DNA of 11,435 bases from Anaerolineae bacterium (GTDB taxonomy: Bacteria > Chloroflexota > Anaerolineae > B4-G1): contig JADHWW010000069.1 in the NCBI GenBank assembly GCA_016783285.1, forward strand, positions 1 to 11,435, in the 5' to 3' direction. The position numbers were made by a program, and so were the translations under genes. Shown here in pieces: positions 1 through 6,449 of this stretch (its first letter is position 1; every line of letters starts with the position of its first letter). The notes under the pieces are model-generated. The model was not told the DNA's origin. It did no database searches and was given only the letters and a program-made list of their open reading frames with translations.

Positions 1-58
1 ATCGAAACCAAGCGGCTTATCCAGAGTGCTTTTGTGGGCAAAAACGCTTGGTTTCGAT
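1..58. repeat. 14-bp perfect inverted repeat with a 30-nt spacer
   Basis: Bases 1-14 (ATCGAAACCAAGCG) are the exact reverse complement of bases 45-58. The spacer of 30 nt is too long for a typical intrinsic terminator, and no T-run follows either arm. The right arm runs into GTTTCGATACGCTTC and later GCTACTCAACCGG (to about 103), which resembles a dispersed repeat that I recall from Chloroflexota and other genomes (a GGTTGAGTAGC...GTATCGAAACC type). It lies beside a transposase remnant, so it may be the edge of a decayed mobile or palindromic element. The repeat is directly visible; the family resemblance is from memory. Confidence 0.6.
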
Positions 59-135
59 ACGCTTCTCCACTTTGTTCCGAAGCTACTCAACCGGCGCTTG
101 CTCCGTAACTGCCAAAGGATTTCCGCCGAGATGTA

Positions 136-399
136 CTAGCCCGCCGCGGCAGGCACGTGGCACATTAACAACTCCTCGAGAGACCAACCATGGTCGGTCA
201 GACCGTCGGTGTGCTCTTTCTCCCACTCACTCGACGTCCGCTCCTTCTTGCGCACGAAGGTCCACAACTCGTCCAGCTGCACCTGGCTCAGTTCCAGCTC
301 CTGCATCATATACTCGGACACCTGTTCGCAGTGCTGTCCGGCTTTCCGCAGCCACTCCAGGACCGTGTCGGGCTCTACGTGGTGGATTGGTAATCTCAG
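136..399 (-). pseudogene. Transposase remnant (IS1-like DDE type)
   Basis: An open frame from the stop at 400-402 down to the stop at 136-138 encodes about 87 residues. The part before the first ATG (at 321) reads as homologous sequence: TVLEWLRKAGQHCEQVSEY, then LSQVQLDELWTFVRKKE. The QLDELWTFV motif is typical of IS1-like DDE transposases common in Chloroflexota, and its Asp would be the first catalytic acidic residue. The zinc-ribbon N-terminus and the second and third acidic residues are missing, and similarity fades after about position 190, near an 18-nt near-palindrome at 182-199 (GACC, ACCATGGT, GGTC). The frame overlaps the last bases of meaB. This is an internal fragment, not an active gene. 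The exact IS family is uncertain. Confidence 0.6.
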
Positions 400-1382
400 T
401 CATGAGAAATCCTCCTTGTGTGAACCTGATATTGTACCTGCGTCACCTGTCCAAGAATCGCCTGCACCGCCGCATACACGTCCACCTCCCGCGCCGTGAT
501 GCGCGCCACCCACGCCTGTATCTTCTCCTCCCCCACCCGCGCCAACAGCCGGTCGAACAATTCCTGCTGCAGGACGTTGCGCAACTCGGTCTCGATGCGG
601 GCGCGTTCCCGCTCAGCCCAGGCGCCGCTGGTGCGCAGGTGCTCGCGGTGAGCGGCGACCGCCGCCAACACCTCCGGCACGCCGCTGCCGTCCAATGCGA
701 TGGTCTTCAGGATGGGCGGACGCCACACGTTGTCGTCTGTTCCGTGAACAGCGTTTCGGTTGATCACCATCTCCAGCGCCCGCGCCGTCTGCGCCGCCCC
801 CGGCCGGTCCGCCTTGTTGACCACCAACACGTCGGCGATCTCTAGCAGGCCGGCCTTAAGCGCCTGCACCTCATCCCCCAGCCCCGGCGCCTCAATGACG
901 ATGGTCGTGTGGGCCGTGCGGGCAATGTCCACCTCCGCCTGGCCAGCCCCGACCGTCTCGACCAGCACGACGGCGAAACCGGCCGCGTCGAGCACCTTGA
1001 CCACGTCGGCTGTGGCCCGCGCCAGCCCGCCCAGGCTGCCGCGCGTGGCCATACTGCGGATGAAAACGCCAGGGTCGCCCGCCAGATCGCGCATGCGCAC
1101 CCGGTCGCCCAGCAGCGCCCCGCCGGTGAACGGGCTGCTGGGGTCCACCGCCACGATGCCTACCGTCGTGCCCTGGGCGCGCAGCGATTTGGTTAATTCG
1201 TTGACCAGCGTGGACTTGCCGGTGCCGGGCGCGCCGGTGACGCCGACGACGTGGGCCTGCCCGGTGTGGGGGTAGAGCGCGGCCAGAGAGGCGCGAGCGT
1301 CTGTGCCGCCGTCCTCGACGCAGGAGATGAGCCGCGCCAGCGCGTAACGATTGCCGTTGAGAGCCTCTGTCACCAGTTCCAC
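396..1382 (-). CDS. meaB: Methylmalonyl-CoA mutase-associated GTPase MeaB
   Basis: This is a cytosolic G3E-family P-loop GTPase that gates loading of adenosylcobalamin onto methylmalonyl-CoA mutase and protects the enzyme from inactivation. Visible motifs in the 328-residue product are the Walker A GAPGTGKST (50-58), VAVDPSSPFTGGALLGDR with GDRVRM following, a Walker B-like LVETVGAGQ stretch, and the base-recognition NKAD. Length is typical for MeaB. The start is GTG at 1382-1380, preceded by GAGGG about five bases upstream, which lies inside the end of the B12-subunit gene. Only one base separates that gene's stop from this start, so translation is probably coupled. It is the last gene of the operon. 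The mutase large subunit it would serve is not in the window. Confidence 0.95.
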   Translation of the reverse strand: MELVTEALNGNRYALARLISCVEDGGTDARASLAALYPHTGQAHVVGVTGAPGTGKSTLVNELTKSLRAQGTTVGIVAVDPSSPFTGGALLGDRVRMRDLAGDPGVFIRSMATRGSLGGLARATADVVKVLDAAGFAVVLVETVGAGQAEVDIARTAHTTIVIEAPGLGDEVQALKAGLLEIADVLVVNKADRPGAAQTARALEMVINRNAVHGTDDNVWRPPILKTIALDGSGVPEVLAAVAAHREHLRTSGAWAERERARIETELRNVLQQELFDRLLARVGEEKIQAWVARITAREVDVYAAVQAILGQVTQVQYQVHTRRISHD

Positions 1383-1383
1383 G

Positions 1384-1785
1384 TCAGCCCTCGGTCAGTT
1401 GCCGGCGGATGAAACCGGCTATCTCCTGGGTATTGGCGCCCGGGCCAAAGATGCCCGCCACGCCCAGCCCCTTTAGCACCGGCGCGTCCTCGTCGGGGAT
1501 GATGCCGCCGACGAAAACCTTGATGTGGTTCAGTCCGGCCTCGTGTAATCCCTCGACCACCCGGGGTACCAGCGTCATGTGGGCGCCCGAAAGGATGCTC
1601 AACCCCACCGCGTCCACGTCCTCCTGCAGCGCCGCTTCGACGATCATCTCCGGGGTCTGCCGCAACCCTGTGTAGATGACCTCCATCCCGGCGTCCCGCA
1701 GCGCGCGGGCGATGACCTTGGCCCCGCGGTCGTGGCCGTCGAGGCCAGGCTTGGCGATCAGAATACGTAGTCTCTTTTCATTCAT
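1384..1785 (-). CDS. Methylmalonyl-CoA mutase, stand-alone B12-binding (small) subunit
   Basis: The 133-residue product is a complete cobalamin-binding Rossmann-like domain. It has the DxHxxG signature as D16-G-H18-D-R-G21, where His18 would be the lower axial cobalt ligand. Downstream are the SxL-type [10 protein letters not shown] and the GG-type [12 protein letters not shown] loops. It matches the C-terminal domain of methylmalonyl-CoA mutase, encoded separately as in many archaea and Chloroflexota. It would pair with a catalytic TIM-barrel subunit encoded elsewhere to interconvert (R)-methylmalonyl-CoA and succinyl-CoA. Its neighbours are the biotin carrier upstream (20 bp gap) and meaB downstream (1 bp gap). 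The Shine-Dalgarno-like AGGAG lies about 12 bases before the ATG, which is rather far, but no better in-frame start is visible. Another acyl-CoA mutase of the same family cannot be excluded. Confidence 0.9.
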   Translation of the reverse strand: MNEKRLRILIAKPGLDGHDRGAKVIARALRDAGMEVIYTGLRQTPEMIVEAALQEDVDAVGLSILSGAHMTLVPRVVEGLHEAGLNHIKVFVGGIIPDEDAPVLKGLGVAGIFGPGANTQEIAGFIRRQLTEG

Positions 1786-1805
1786 CAGATTTCACTGCTC
1801 CTTTT

Positions 1806-2333
1806 TCATTCAATCTCCACCAGCACCTGATCCTTCTCCACGTCGTCCCCCGGCCTCACGTGCACTGCCTGCACGGCGCCGCTCTGATGGGCGTGGAGTT
1901 CGTTTTCCATCTTCATCGCCTCCAGCACACAAACAGGCTGACCATCTTTTACCTGCTGGCCCACCTCGACCAGCACGCGGATGATCTTGCCCGGCATGAT
2001 CGCCAGCACCGCGCCGGCTCCCGCCGCTTCGACGGCCGGCGCCGGCGCGGCCACGGCTGCCACCGGTGTCACCGCCAGCCCAGTGACGTGCACGGCGTAG
2101 GACTCTTCGCCCACCGTGGCTGTCTCCCCCTCCAGCGTCACGTCGTAGGCGATGCCGTCCACCAGCACCGCGCCGCCTTGCCCTGAGCCTTGTCCTGAGC
2201 CCTGTCGAAGGGCTGTCGAAGGGTCGTCGGCTATCTCGACGGTGAAGGGGCGGCCGTTGACGGTGATAGTGTCGCCGTCGGCGACGACCGGGTATTCGAC
2301 GTTCTCCAGCGTCAGTGTGAATTCGCGTTTCAT
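1806..2333 (-). CDS. Biotin carboxyl carrier protein (1.3S-like transcarboxylase subunit)
   Basis: The 175-residue product ends in a biotinyl domain (about 105-175) with the EAMKM motif at 138-142, so Lys141 is the biotinylation site. An Ala/Pro-rich linker (about 89-107) precedes it. The N-terminal part (1-88) resembles the extension found in OadA/PycB-associated carriers. The protein shuttles a carboxyl group between the 5S and 12S carboxyltransferase partners encoded upstream. Its ATG overlaps the stop of the 5S gene (ATGA, 2330-2333), which suggests translational coupling. Residues about 37-52 (PSTALRQ followed by a GSGQ repeat) are encoded by a dispersed DNA repeat (2181-2223) and form an unusual Gly/Ser/Gln insert between two short strands. 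The frame stays open through it, so the gene is probably functional. Confidence 0.93.
   Translation of the reverse strand: MKREFTLTLENVEYPVVADGDTITVNGRPFTVEIADDPSTALRQGSGQGSGQGGAVLVDGIAYDVTLEGETATVGEESYAVHVTGLAVTPVAAVAAPAPAVEAAGAGAVLAIMPGKIIRVLVEVGQQVKDGQPVCVLEAMKMENELHAHQSGAVQAVHVRPGDDVEKDQVLVEIE
2181..2223. repeat. Dispersed repeat (CCTGAGC/GTCGAAGGG type) inside the biotin carrier gene
   Basis: Two imperfect 12-mers, CCTGAGCCTTGT and CCTGAGCCCTGT (2182-2205), are followed by a perfect tandem 11-mer, CTGTCGAAGGG, at 2202-2212 and 2213-2223. The same sequence family appears in valS at 7878-7921 and 6663-6686. It encodes a low-complexity stretch that interrupts an otherwise ordinary domain, which indicates insertion of a short repeat that kept the frame. 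Confidence 0.75.
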
Positions 2334-3844
2334 CGCATCCCTCCCGCACCATCAATCAATCCCGCCCAGCGGCCTGCCCCCGGCCGCCAGGCGACCTTCC
2401 ACGGGGAGATGGCCGGGCCGGACAGGGCAGCAGTGGCGGTGGCCTGTTCCTCCAATCGCTTCAGCATCAGCCCGGCGATGGCGGCCACGACCGGCTCTTT
2501 GCCATCGCCGCCCCGGGCACGCCGCTCCAGGAAGGGACGCGCCACCTGGGGGAACAGGGCGTAGGAGATCACGTCCTCCTCGTCCCGCGCCAGGTCGCCA
2601 ATCTCTGCGCGGGCTTTCTCCATCCCCGGCGGGATCATGTCAGCGGGGCGGCAGTCAATGGGCTGCTCGTCGCCAATGGCCAGGCGCTGTATCTCGGGGT
2701 CAATGGGGGCTGGCGGGCGGCCGTAGTAGCCCCGCACGTACTGCCTGACCTCCTCCGGGATGATCTTGTACCGCTCCCCCAGGACGACGTTGAGCGTGGC
2801 CTGGGTGCCGACCAGTTGGCTTGATGGCGTGACCAGCGGCGGGTAGCCCAGTTCCTCCCGCACGCGGGGCACCTCCGCCAGAACATCCTCGTACCTGTCC
2901 TCGGCGTTCTGCCCGCGCAACTGCGAGACCAGGTTGGAGAGCATGCCGCCAGGAATTTGGTATTGCAGGACGCGCACGTCCGCGGTCTTCATCCCGCTCT
3001 CAAAGCGGGCGTACTTTTTGCGCACCTCAACAAAATAGGCGGCGATCTCGGCCAGGAGGTTGAGGTCGAAGCCTGTATCCCGCTCGGCGCCGGCCAGCGT
3101 CGCCACGATGGACTCGGTCGGCGGGTGGGAGGTTATCCCCGAAAGGGCAGAGATGGCGGTGTCCACGATGTCAACCCCGGCCTCGATGGCCTTGAGCAGC
3201 GCCGCCGTCGCCATGCCGCTGGTGGAGTGGGAGTGGAGGTGCACCGGCAGGCCAACGTCGGCCTTGAGCCGCGCCACCAATTCGTAGGCGATGTAGGGAG
3301 TGATGAGGCCGGCCATATCTTTGATGCAGATTGAGTCGGCGCCCATATCCGCCAGTCGGCTGGCGGTGGCGACAAAATAGTCCACGTCGTAGGGCGGGCC
3401 GATGGTGTAGCAGATACTGGCCTGGACGTGGGCCCCCTCCCGTTTGACGACCTCCATCGCCTGGCGCATGTTGCGCACGTCGTTGAGTGCGTCAAAGATG
3501 CGGAAGACGTCTATGCCATCGGCGTGGGCGTGGACGATGAACCGCTCCAGCACATCATCGGGATAGTGCTTGTAGCCGACGACGTTCTGGCCACGCAGGA
3601 GCATCAGGAAGGGGGTATTGGGCATACGTTCTTTGAGGCGGCGGATGCGGTCCCAGGGGTTCTCGCCCAGGAAACGCATGGCCGAGTCAAAGGTGGCGCC
3701 GCCCCACATCTCGACGGCCCAGTAGCCCACCTGGTCAATCTTTTCGGCGATGGGCAGCATGTCGTCGGTGCGCATGCGGGTGGCGAGGAGCGATTGGTGG
3801 GCGTCGCGTAGGATCAGGTCACAGATTTTTAATGGGTTGGTCAT
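2330..3844 (-). CDS. Pyruvate/oxaloacetate carboxyltransferase, 5S-type transcarboxylase subunit
   Basis: The 504-residue product belongs to the DRE-TIM/HMGL-like carboxyltransferase family (5S subunit, PycB, OadA). It moves carboxyl between oxaloacetate/pyruvate and biotin. Visible elements are the N-terminal LRDAHQSLLATRMRT (12-26, metal-ligand Asp14), the MWGGATFD block (46-53), the catalytic lysine in SICIKDMAGL (Lys175), the metal-binding HLHSHSTSGM (His204 and His206), and the C-terminal PGGMLSNL conserved carboxylase domain. Length is close to the roughly 505-residue Propionibacterium 5S subunit, and no biotinyl domain is fused to the C-terminus. The ATG at 3844 has GGAGG four bases upstream, just before the end of the cupin gene. 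It overlaps the biotin carrier gene by four bases. An oxaloacetate decarboxylase alpha role is possible but less likely, because no membrane beta subunit is encoded nearby. Confidence 0.92.
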   Translation of the reverse strand: MTNPLKICDLILRDAHQSLLATRMRTDDMLPIAEKIDQVGYWAVEMWGGATFDSAMRFLGENPWDRIRRLKERMPNTPFLMLLRGQNVVGYKHYPDDVLERFIVHAHADGIDVFRIFDALNDVRNMRQAMEVVKREGAHVQASICYTIGPPYDVDYFVATASRLADMGADSICIKDMAGLITPYIAYELVARLKADVGLPVHLHSHSTSGMATAALLKAIEAGVDIVDTAISALSGITSHPPTESIVATLAGAERDTGFDLNLLAEIAAYFVEVRKKYARFESGMKTADVRVLQYQIPGGMLSNLVSQLRGQNAEDRYEDVLAEVPRVREELGYPPLVTPSSQLVGTQATLNVVLGERYKIIPEEVRQYVRGYYGRPPAPIDPEIQRLAIGDEQPIDCRPADMIPPGMEKARAEIGDLARDEEDVISYALFPQVARPFLERRARGGDGKEPVVAAIAGLMLKRLEEQATATAALSGPAISPWKVAWRPGAGRWAGLIDGAGGMR

Positions 3845-3852
3845 TTTGCCTC

Positions 3853-4170
3853 CTACTCCGCGAACAGGTCTCGCGCCTTGAACATCAGCACCAGCGCCCC
3901 TTCCTCCGACCGGGAGCGGTGCTTTTCCCCGGCCCGCACGACCAGGCTCTCCCCCTGGCCCAGGGCGACGCTGGCGCCATCGGCATAGTCCACCCCGATC
4001 TCTCCTTCCAGCACCAGGTACATCTCGTCCTTGGCATGCTGGTGAAAGAGGTAAGCGCCCTCAATGCGGGTCAGGTAGGCGCAGTAATCGTCCACCTGCC
4101 CCACGATGATGTGCTTGAACGGCTCGGTCAGCCTGGCGGCGACCTGGGTAATGTTGATTTTGTCAGACAT
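3853..4170 (-). CDS. Small cupin-domain protein
   Basis: The 105-residue product is a single cupin_2-type beta-barrel. The metal-binding motif 1 is seen as FHQHAKDEMYLVLEGEI (His43, His45, Glu49) and motif 2 as GESLVVRAGEKHR with His84. All four expected metal ligands are present. An in-frame extension upstream to 4311 exists, but the ATG at 4170 is preferred because GGAGG lies five bases before it and homology begins there. It sits between the M41-like gene (22 bp upstream) and the 5S gene (8 bp downstream), so it is co-transcribed with the transcarboxylase genes. The substrate is unknown. A metabolite-binding or regulatory role in the pathway is possible, but nothing in the sequence shows it. 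Confidence 0.85.
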   Translation of the reverse strand: MSDKINITQVAARLTEPFKHIIVGQVDDYCAYLTRIEGAYLFHQHAKDEMYLVLEGEIGVDYADGASVALGQGESLVVRAGEKHRSRSEEGALVLMFKARDLFAE

Positions 4171-4192
4171 GGCATCCTCCCAAATACTTGGA

Positions 4193-4738
4193 TCAAACAG
4201 GGCGGTTGGGCACTTCCCAGACACGGTTGCTCGTGTCATTGCTCCACTTAGCCCCTGCGGGAACCTGTTGCAACTTGTTCGCTGTTCCCAGACACGCCTC
4301 ACGCCGGTCAACCAATCTGTCGTAGGCGACGTAGAGGCAAGTCCACTGTTCAGCCGTCAAGCGATCAGTCATCGCATCTACCGCCTTCAGGGATGAGCGC
4401 CGGACATTAGGCAGCAACGAACTAACGAATTGCTCATCGTAAGTGGCGATCACTCGCTCAAAGTCATAAGCACACCCAGCCAAATCAACACTCTCGCCGA
4501 ACAGCAACTCGGCCGCGTATCCTCCCATCCCAATCACACACAGAGGCGATGCGATTCCCCGGATGAACCTTTCCTCATCAAAGTAGTAAAGCGAAACATT
4601 CTGCCCTCCCAGGTAATAGGCCAATGTCAGATAGCCGAATGTCTCCGCCAGCACAATGTGACCTGCCTCGTGCAAAGCAGTGCCCGGGCTCATGTGCCAG
4701 GCTGACCTCTCACCTTCTGAATTGCGGGATTTGTTCAT
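4193..4738 (-). CDS. M41-like (FtsH peptidase-type) zinc metallopeptidase-fold protein, stand-alone
   Basis: The 181-residue product has HEAGH at 23-27, a zinc-binding HExxH motif followed by GGYAAELLFG (72-81) and YDFERV (91-96). This order matches the FtsH protease domain (HEAGH, then GGRAAEE, then a SNDxxRAT-type Asp). Asp92 is therefore the candidate third zinc ligand. There is no AAA domain, signal peptide or clear membrane segment, so it is only the peptidase-like half, and shorter than the FtsH domain. The start is uncertain: the ATG at 4738 lies inside a three-copy heptamer without a clear ribosome-binding site, and Met16 (4693), just before the motif, is an alternative. By eye three 60-nt lines run about 47-55% GC against about 63% in a line of its neighbour, which may mean acquisition. 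Function in the operon is unknown. Confidence 0.7.
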   Translation of the reverse strand: MNKSRNSEGERSAWHMSPGTALHEAGHIVLAETFGYLTLAYYLGGQNVSLYYFDEERFIRGIASPLCVIGMGGYAAELLFGESVDLAGCAYDFERVIATYDEQFVSSLLPNVRRSSLKAVDAMTDRLTAEQWTCLYVAYDRLVDRREACLGTANKLQQVPAGAKWSNDTSNRVWEVPNRPV

Positions 4739-4752
4739 TGTTCATTGTTCAT
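4732..4752. repeat. Three perfect tandem copies of a heptamer spanning a start codon
   Basis: TGTTCAT is repeated at 4732-4738, 4739-4745 and 4746-4752. On the minus strand each unit reads ATGAACA, so each carries an ATG, and the three ATGs fall in three different frames. The one at 4738 is in frame with the M41-like gene. Related but imperfect units (GTTCATTC) continue to 4768, at the stop codon of the 12S gene. Confidence 0.85.
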
Positions 4753-4767
4753 TCTGTCATCGTTCAT

Positions 4768-6318
4768 TCACAACGGAATATTCCCATGCTTCTTCGGCGG
4801 GTTCGTATCCCGCTTGTTCTGCAGCATCTTTAGCGCCTCGATCAAGCGGGGGCGGGTCTCCTGCGGCTCAATGACGTCGTCCACGTAACCCCGCGCAGCG
4901 GCGATGTAGGGGTTGGCGAACTGCTCCCGGTACTCCTGCGCCAGTCGCGCCCGCTCCGCCTCCGGGTCATCGGCAGCGGCCAGTTCCTTGCGGAAGACGA
5001 TGTTGACCGCGCCGTCCGGCCCCATCACCGCGATCTCGGCCGTGGGCCAGGCATAGGAGATGTCGCCCCGGATGTGCTTGGAACTCATCACGTCGTAGGC
5101 CCCGCCGTAGGCCTTGCGGGTGATGATCGTGATCTTGGGGACGGTGGCTTCGCAGTAGGCGTACAGCAATTTGGCCCCGTTGAGGATGATGCCGCCGTGC
5201 TCCTGCTCCACGCCGGGCAGAAAGCCCGGCACATCCTCAAAGGTGACGATGGGGATGTTGAAGGCGTCGCAGAAGCGGACGAAACGCGCGCCTTTCCGGG
5301 AGGCATTGATGTCCAGCACGCCGGCCAGAATCATCGGCTGCTGGGCGACGATGCCGACGCTGAAACCGCCCAGCCGGGCAAACCCCACGATAATATTCTG
5401 CGCCCAGTGCTCGTGCACCTCCAGGAATTGCCCATCGTCCGCCACGCGCCGGATGACGTCTTTCATATCGTAGGCTTTGGTCGGGCTGTCCGGGATGATG
5501 GTCTTTAATTCCTCGTCCATCCGCTCCTCCGGGTCGGCGGTGGGGACGAAGGGCGGGTCCTCCAGATTGTTCTGGGGGAGGTAACTGAGGAGTTGGCGAA
5601 CCAGGGCCAGGCAATGCTCCTCGTTCTCAGCGGCAAAGTGGGCCACGCCGCTTTTAGAAGCGTGGGTCATCGCCCCGCCCAGTTCCTCGAAAGTCACCTC
5701 CTCGCGCGTGACCGCCTTGACGACCTCTGGGCCGGTGATGAACATGTGACTGGTCTCTTTGGTCATCAGGATAAAGTCGGTCATGGCCGGGGAATAGACC
5801 GCGCCCCCGGCGCAGGGGCCGAGGATGGCCGAAATCTGAGGGACGACGCCGGAGGCCAGGACGTTGCGCAGGAAGATGTAGGCGTATCCGGCCAGGGAAA
5901 CGACCCCCTCCTGGATGCGCGCGCCGCCGGAGTCGTTGAGGCCGATGACAGGCGCGCCGTTTTTCATCGCCAGGTCCATAATCTTGCACACCTTCTCGGC
6001 ATGCGCCTCGGAGAGGGAACCGCCGAAGACGGTAAAGTCCTGGGAAAAGATATAGACCAGCCGGCCATTGACGTGGCCCCAACCGGTGACGACCGAGTCG
6101 CCCAGGTACCTCCGCTTCTCCACGCCAAAGCCGACGGCGCGGTGGGTGACGAACGTGTCCAATTCGCGGAAGGAGCCGGGGTCGAGCAATTTCTCGGCCC
6201 GCTCGCGGGCGGTCATCTTGCCGCGGGCGTGTTGGCGGTCAATGCGCTTCTGACCGCCGCCCAGGTGGGCCTGCTCACGCATCTCGTGCAGTTTCTCGAT
6301 TTTGGGATCAACAGGCAT
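4768..6318 (-). CDS. Acyl-CoA carboxyltransferase beta subunit, 12S-type (PccB/MmdA family)
   Basis: The 516-residue product is a complete crotonase-fold carboxyltransferase that transfers carboxyl between biotin and propionyl-CoA/methylmalonyl-CoA. It shows the family N-terminus ([21 protein letters not shown]), the first oxyanion-hole block [12 protein letters not shown] (167-178), the second [14 protein letters not shown] (402-415), [20 protein letters not shown], and the typical C-terminus KKHGNIPL. The frame is open upstream to 6822, but that extension is antisense to valS. ATG 6318 is chosen over ATG 6324 because the GGAGG at 6326-6330 is seven bases from the former and abuts the latter. 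It is the first gene of the operon, behind a likely promoter. With the 5S and biotin carrier genes downstream and no biotin carboxylase, the 12S transcarboxylase role is favoured over propionyl-CoA carboxylase. Lipid or acetyl-CoA substrates are not excluded. Confidence 0.93.
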   Translation of the reverse strand: MPVDPKIEKLHEMREQAHLGGGQKRIDRQHARGKMTARERAEKLLDPGSFRELDTFVTHRAVGFGVEKRRYLGDSVVTGWGHVNGRLVYIFSQDFTVFGGSLSEAHAEKVCKIMDLAMKNGAPVIGLNDSGGARIQEGVVSLAGYAYIFLRNVLASGVVPQISAILGPCAGGAVYSPAMTDFILMTKETSHMFITGPEVVKAVTREEVTFEELGGAMTHASKSGVAHFAAENEEHCLALVRQLLSYLPQNNLEDPPFVPTADPEERMDEELKTIIPDSPTKAYDMKDVIRRVADDGQFLEVHEHWAQNIIVGFARLGGFSVGIVAQQPMILAGVLDINASRKGARFVRFCDAFNIPIVTFEDVPGFLPGVEQEHGGIILNGAKLLYAYCEATVPKITIITRKAYGGAYDVMSSKHIRGDISYAWPTAEIAVMGPDGAVNIVFRKELAAADDPEAERARLAQEYREQFANPYIAAARGYVDDVIEPQETRPRLIEALKMLQNKRDTNPPKKHGNIPL

Positions 6319-6356
6319 AGTCATCCTCCATCTGTGGTTATGGATTTCACAAGAGT

Positions 6357-6385
6357 ATGATACCACAACTAGCGTTATAGACCAA
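6357..6385 (-). promoter_or_regulatory. Likely sigma-A-type promoter of the transcarboxylase operon
   Basis: On the minus strand TTGGTC (6385-6380) and TATCAT (6362-6357) are separated by exactly 17 bases. The -10 matches consensus at five of six positions, the -35 only at three. Transcription would begin near 6350, giving a leader of about 30 nt before the ribosome-binding site at 6326-6330. Position and spacing support it; the weak -35 limits confidence. Confidence 0.4.
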
Positions 6386-6390
6386 ATGCA

Positions 6391-6423
6391 AGACTTCCAA
6401 AGTCTGCCTGACTTTGGAAGTCT
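6391..6423. repeat. Perfect 14-bp stem-loop between valS and the transcarboxylase operon
   Basis: AGACTTCCAAAGTC (6391-6404) and GACTTTGGAAGTCT (6410-6423) are perfect reverse complements around a 5-nt loop (TGCCT). It begins 27 bp after the valS stop on the minus strand. There is no T-run after either arm, so it is a poor intrinsic terminator, though it could protect the 3' end or help termination. The sequence resembles AGACTTCxxAAGTCT-type intergenic palindromes that I recall from Chloroflexota. Confidence 0.75.
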
Positions 6424-6449
6424 GCGGTCGCCTGGCCCTGGTTTGCTTT

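Noticed and set aside
48..845. Long plus-strand open frame of 265 codons
   Set aside because: It lies opposite meaB and the transposase remnant, has low-complexity Arg/Pro/His composition and no recognisable motif, while the minus strand encodes a well-known protein.
4171..4311. N-terminal extension of the cupin
   Set aside because: It overlaps the end of the M41-like gene in another frame, and a good ribosome-binding site precedes the ATG at 4170.
4732..4768. CRISPR-like or tRNA-like interpretation of the short repeats
   Set aside because: Units are 7 bp in direct contact with no spacers. No CRISPR array, cas gene or tRNA fold was seen anywhere in the window.
1806..6318. ATP-dependent acyl-CoA or pyruvate carboxylase operon
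   Set aside because: No biotin carboxylase domain or gene is present, while both carboxyltransferase types are, which fits a transcarboxylase better. A distant biotin carboxylase gene remains possible.
5593..6360. Plus-strand open frame of 255 codons
   Set aside because: Antisense to the 12S carboxyltransferase gene and without recognisable features.
6391..6423. Rho-independent terminator of valS
   Set aside because: The stem is perfect, but the minus strand continues TGCATTTGG after it with no T-run, so it was kept as a palindromic repeat only.
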